A stretch of DNA of 64,000 bases from Oricola sp. (lineage in GTDB: Bacteria > Pseudomonadota > Alphaproteobacteria > Rhizobiales > Rhizobiaceae), in contig NZ_JALEGV010000036.1 of NCBI RefSeq assembly GCF_022763245.1, positions 1 to 64,000 of the forward strand, in the 5' to 3' direction. A program made the position numbers and the translations under genes. Positions 61,059-64,000 of this stretch are shown piece by piece (position 1 is the first letter of the stretch; every line of letters starts with the position of its first letter). The notes under the pieces were generated by a model. The model saw nothing but the letters and a program-made list of their open reading frames with translations. It was not told the DNA's origin and did not search any database.

Positions 61059-61958
61059 TCAGGTCTCCTTCGTGCCGGTGCGGCGGATGTAGACGACCAT
61101 GAAGACCAGCATGACCAGCATCATCGCGACGGCGTAGGCCGCGGCCTGACCCATCTGGTTGAGCGAGAAGGCCTCCTTGTAGACCAGGAGCGCAAGCGTC
61201 TGCGTGGACGTCACCGGCCCGCCGCCCGTCAGGAGGTAGATCAGGTCGAACTCCTTGAAGTCCCAGATCGCCCGCAAGAGGATGATCACGGTCAGGACGG
61301 AGCGCAGTTGCGGAAGCGTCACGTCGAAGAAGCGCGCGATCGGGCCGGCGCCGTCGATCTTGGCGGCTTCGTAGAGATGCTCGGGAATGGTCTGCAGTCG
61401 CGCCAGAACGGCGATGACCACGAAGGGAAAGTACTTCCACGCGCCGACGAGAATGATGCCGATCATGGCGTTCGGCATCGAGCCCAGCCAGTCGAGCGGC
61501 ATGTCGATGACGCCGACGCGCATCAGGATGTGGTTGAGGGCGCCATAGAGGTCATTGAAGAGCCAGCGCCAGACGAGCACCGCGACGACGGTCGACAGGA
61601 AATATGGAAAGAGGACCAGCGAGCGCGCGAGCGAGCGGAACCAGAAGCTGCGATTGAGCAGCAGCGCCATCGCGACGCCGAAGATGACCTGCAGCGTCAG
61701 CGTGCCGACCGTCCAGGTCAGCGTCACGCCCAAAGACTGCCAGAAAAGCTTGCCGCTCAGCAGCTTGACGTAGTTGTCGATGCCGACGAACTCGCCCTGC
61801 AGCGTGGGCGTGTAGATCGAAAACAGGCTCAGATAGATCGCCGCCAGAAGCGGGTAGACGATGACGGCGCTGAAGACCACCACCGTCGGGGCGATCAGGA
61901 GGATGCCGAGCCGTGCATATTGCCGCTCGAGTGTGGTCTGGTTTGGTCTGTTGGGCAT
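61059..61958 (-). CDS. ABC sugar-type permease (MalF/UgpA class)
   Basis: This 299-residue inner-membrane protein has six segments and an EAA loop (HLYEAAKIDGAGPIARFFDV). A 10-bp hairpin lies in the 52-bp gap to the upstream binding-protein gene. Confidence 0.93.
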   Translation of the reverse strand: MPNRPNQTTLERQYARLGILLIAPTVVVFSAVIVYPLLAAIYLSLFSIYTPTLQGEFVGIDNYVKLLSGKLFWQSLGVTLTWTVGTLTLQVIFGVAMALLLNRSFWFRSLARSLVLFPYFLSTVVAVLVWRWLFNDLYGALNHILMRVGVIDMPLDWLGSMPNAMIGIILVGAWKYFPFVVIAVLARLQTIPEHLYEAAKIDGAGPIARFFDVTLPQLRSVLTVIILLRAIWDFKEFDLIYLLTGGGPVTSTQTLALLVYKEAFSLNQMGQAAAYAVAMMLVMLVFMVVYIRRTGTKET

Positions 61959-61978
61959 GGGATTCGATCGTTGGAGTT

Positions 61979-62002
61979 GTGGCGGCGGTCGCCCGCCGCC
62001 AC
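61979..62002 (-). terminator. Hairpin between binding-protein and permease genes
   Basis: Perfect 10-bp stem GTGGCGGCGG / CCGCCGCCAC with loop TCGC, starting 8 bases after the binding-protein stop on the minus strand. No T-run. A likely attenuator or mRNA stabiliser. Confidence 0.65.
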
Positions 62003-62010
62003 ATGAGGGG

Positions 62011-63360
62011 TCAGGCGTTCATGATCTCTTCGATACGAGATGCCGTCTCACCGAGGACCGCGTCAACGTTCTCGTCATTGAGAACGACGCGCTGGACCAT
62101 TTCGGCGATTACGCCGGAATTGACGATCTCGCCGGCCTTGACGTTCGGCTGGTGCGCCGTGGATTCCCATCCGAGGTTGAAACCACCGGCAGCCGCCGCC
62201 GACATCAGGTCGACTTCGGCGCTGTATTTCTTGATGATTTCGTTGTCGAGATAGGCCGGGTCCTGGGCGATCGTCTTGAGGACGGGCAGCACGTGGCCCG
62301 GGGCCGCGTGGAGCTGCTGGATGTAGCCTTCCGGATCGAACAGGAAGGCAGCGAACTGCTTTGTCGCTTCCATGTCCGATGCCGCCTTCGGGATGAAGAC
62401 GGACGGGAAGTCGTTGAACGTCCAGGCCGGAATGTCCGCCGACTTGGTCGGGTAGGTCACGCAGGTGATGCTGTCCGCGATGCCCGGGTTCTGTTCGTTG
62501 ACATTGGCAAGGACGCGGCCGGTGTAGAGCCCGGTCGCCGTTGCGCCGGACACGAAAGCGGTCAGGCTTTCGCCCCAGGAGTAGTTCGTCGCGCCGGGCG
62601 GGCAGAACTCGCGCATTGCCTTGTAGAACTCAAGCGCGTCGCGCGTTTCCGGGCTGTCGATGGCGACTTCCAGCTCCGGCGAGAACACCTGGCCGCCGCC
62701 CTGGTGGATGACGCCGATGAAGACCAGCGAGGTCATGGAGTTGGCGCCGTAGGGAAGCGGAGCGCCGTAGATGCCGCCGCCCTGCATCTTCTGGGCGGCC
62801 GAGAGCAGTTCGTCCCAGGTTTCGGGGGCCTTGTCGATGCCGGCCTTTTCCATGAGGTCGGTGCGCAGCCACAGCATGTTGGCGGCGGAGTTGCCGATGC
62901 CGGTGCCGGCATACTGGCCCTTGTCGATTTCATAGATGTCGTTGGCGCCGGGGTAATACTTGTCCGGGCCGACCATCTCGATCACGTCGTTGAAAGGCTC
63001 CAGCAGGCCGTTGCGCCAGTAGTCCGATACGGCGAAGCTCGGAAGGTGGGTCACGATGTTCGGCACTTCGCCGCTCGCGAACGCCGCGGCGAGCTGCGGT
63101 GCGTAGCCCTCGTCCGAGGTCTTCTCGAACACGACTTTGACGTTCTCGTGCAGCGCTTCGAAATTGCTGATCTGGGTCTTGTATGCGGCCAGCTGCGCCG
63201 GCGACGATTGCGGCGACCACCAGCGGATCGTGATCTGCTCCTGTGCGCGTAGCCGGCGTGGCATCATCGCAGCAGCGCCTGCCACCGTAATGCCTGTGAG
63301 GAGGGAGCGGCGCGACAGCGACGGCAGAAGCGCGGTCCCCTTGGATTCGTGATTGGACAT
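62011..63360 (-). CDS. ABC solute-binding protein, family 1, with Tat-type signal
   Basis: This 449-residue binding protein begins with a twin-arginine signal (LSRRSLLTGITVAGAAAMMP, cleavage near RLRA at about residue 39), followed by the family 1 fold (NFEALHENVKVVFEK; MLWLRTDLMEKAGIDKAPETWDELL). The Tat signal implies export as a folded protein. First gene of the eight-gene operon; ATG 63360 has GGAGAA upstream. It is divergent from the IclR-type gene. Confidence 0.9.
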   Translation of the reverse strand: MSNHESKGTALLPSLSRRSLLTGITVAGAAAMMPRRLRAQEQITIRWWSPQSSPAQLAAYKTQISNFEALHENVKVVFEKTSDEGYAPQLAAAFASGEVPNIVTHLPSFAVSDYWRNGLLEPFNDVIEMVGPDKYYPGANDIYEIDKGQYAGTGIGNSAANMLWLRTDLMEKAGIDKAPETWDELLSAAQKMQGGGIYGAPLPYGANSMTSLVFIGVIHQGGGQVFSPELEVAIDSPETRDALEFYKAMREFCPPGATNYSWGESLTAFVSGATATGLYTGRVLANVNEQNPGIADSITCVTYPTKSADIPAWTFNDFPSVFIPKAASDMEATKQFAAFLFDPEGYIQQLHAAPGHVLPVLKTIAQDPAYLDNEIIKKYSAEVDLMSAAAAGGFNLGWESTAHQPNVKAGEIVNSGVIAEMVQRVVLNDENVDAVLGETASRIEEIMNA

Positions 63361-63383
63361 GGGCTGTTCTCCGGTTGCAATAT

Positions 63384-63406
63384 GTTCGCAATGCGAACAT
63401 ATGTTC
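63384..63406. promoter_or_regulatory. Palindromic operator GTTCGCAATGCGAAC plus extra half-site (site B)
   Basis: The reverse complement of the 15-bp palindrome at 51080-51094 lies at 63384-63398, 23 bp upstream of the binding-protein start. A further GTTC half-site at 63403-63406 makes GAAC-ATAT-GTTC with the right arm, so there are three half-sites in a row, like the multiple-half-site operators known for PobR/PcaU-type IclR proteins. Confidence 0.75.
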
Positions 63407-63557
63407 GAATTACAGCTTATCGACACCGCCTTGGCAAGCGCTTTTTTGTCGGAGTTGGGGAAATGCGGGGAGGTTCGTGCGTGATACGCACTTCTCAGTC
63501 GGCTGCGGCGCATGGTAACCGTCTCCACACATTTGCAAACCGGATGCAGGGACTCAA

Positions 63558-64000
63558 ATGACGAAAACCACACCGTCCAGGACGAAGTCCTCGCAACGCG
63601 AAAACCGCCTCGGGACGATCAATCCGGAATCCGGGCTTCTCGACGAGGAACGCCACTCCAGCCGCGACTTCGTCGGCTCGCTTTCGCGCGGTCTCGAGAT
63701 CCTGCGCGCGTTCAGCCGCACGAGGCGGAAGATGACATTGAGCGAGGTGGCGGCCGAGACAGGGATGAGCCGGGCAACGGCACGCCGCTTTCTCCTGACG
63801 CTTCTGAAAGAGGGTTATGTCAGCACCGACGGAAAACTGTTCGATCTGACGCCGAAGGTGCTCGATCTCGGTTTCTCGGTCCTTTCCACGATCGGCATCT
63901 GGGACAGGGCGCGTCCCTTCATGGAGCGGTTGTCGGAAGAAACAGGGGAATCCTGCACGGCGGCGATTCTGGAAGGTCTCGAAGTCATCTATGTCGCCGG
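63558..64000 (+). CDS. IclR-family regulator (PcaR/PobR subgroup), cut by window end
   Basis: The first 147 codons are present. A basic, Ser-rich N-terminus of about 38 residues is followed by the winged HTH (FVGSLSRGLEILRAF, LSEVAAETGMSRATARRFLLTL) and the start of the effector domain (WDRARPFMERLSEETGESCT). FVxSLxRGLxxL plus ATARRFL is typical of the PcaR/PcaU/PobR branch, which often activates catabolic operons. ATG 63558 has only a weak purine-rich stretch upstream. It is divergent from the ABC/aminotransferase operon. The remainder lies beyond the window. Confidence 0.9.
   Translation, partial: MTKTTPSRTKSSQRENRLGTINPESGLLDEERHSSRDFVGSLSRGLEILRAFSRTRRKMTLSEVAAETGMSRATARRFLLTLLKEGYVSTDGKLFDLTPKVLDLGFSVLSTIGIWDRARPFMERLSEETGESCTAAILEGLEVIYVA

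Overview
The window looks like accessory chromosome or megaplasmid DNA of a GC-rich alphaproteobacterium (Hyphomicrobiales or Rhodobacterales type). Evidence: dense operons with ATGA stop/start overlaps, many solute-binding-protein transporters (ABC, TRAP and TTT), an iolC fused to an aldolase-like DUF2090 domain, and rhizobial or rhodobacteral types of IS elements. No rRNA, tRNA or CRISPR array was seen. Nearly all of it is transport plus catabolism of small organic molecules, with four zones of mobile DNA or decay.

Layout. 1-4.5 kb: phage debris (ParB-methyltransferase fusion, DUF7220-like membrane protein, two P27-type terminase small subunits around an HTH protein, a serine recombinase); no large terminase or structural genes. 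4.6-5.3 kb: YecA/SEC-C protein. 5.5-14.8 kb: LysR regulator divergent from an operon of sugar-type ABC transporter, argininosuccinate-lyase-like C-N lyase, mandelate-racemase-type enolase-superfamily enzyme and MFS permease. 14.85-18.5 kb: mobile DNA: an IS5-family element (931 bp, TAA target duplication) nested in an IS630-family element, a malonyl-CoA synthetase gene cut by the IS630 end and carrying an in-frame stop, and an IS110 scrap.

18.5-34.4 kb: a myo-inositol region: LacI-type repressor divergent from a ribose/inositol-type ABC importer, followed on the same strand by IolH-like, two Gfo/Idh/MocA dehydrogenases, a TIM-barrel epimerase, an ABM monooxygenase, IolE-like, IolC-DUF2090, IolD, IolB and IolI-like proteins. 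Together they would import inositol and take it through inosose, diketo-inositol and 5-deoxyglucuronate to a phosphorylated acid and its cleavage; iolA is not in the window. 34.5-47.9 kb: IclR regulator divergent from two amidohydrolases and a Rieske protein, followed by a TRAP transporter, a 2Fe-2S ferredoxin, a MarR regulator, a tripartite tricarboxylate transporter with fused TctA-TctB, and a LeuCD-like hydratase: an unidentified acid-degrading route.

48-64 kb: an IS3 scrap, then phytanoyl-CoA-dioxygenase-like, cupin and glycosyltransferase genes; then an ATP-NAD-kinase-like gene with divergent glycine-decarboxylase subunits GcvPA/GcvPB and no H or T protein. Convergent to it is an eight-gene minus-strand operon (ABC transporter, class III aminotransferase, DapA-family lyase/aldolase, two SDRs), with an IclR/PcaR-type regulator truncated by the window end. 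The same 15-bp palindrome lies upstream of both transcription units, tying them into one candidate regulon. This is the best candidate here for an undescribed system. A second cross-cutting signal is a GC-rich hairpin directly after the solute-binding-protein gene in four separate transport operons.
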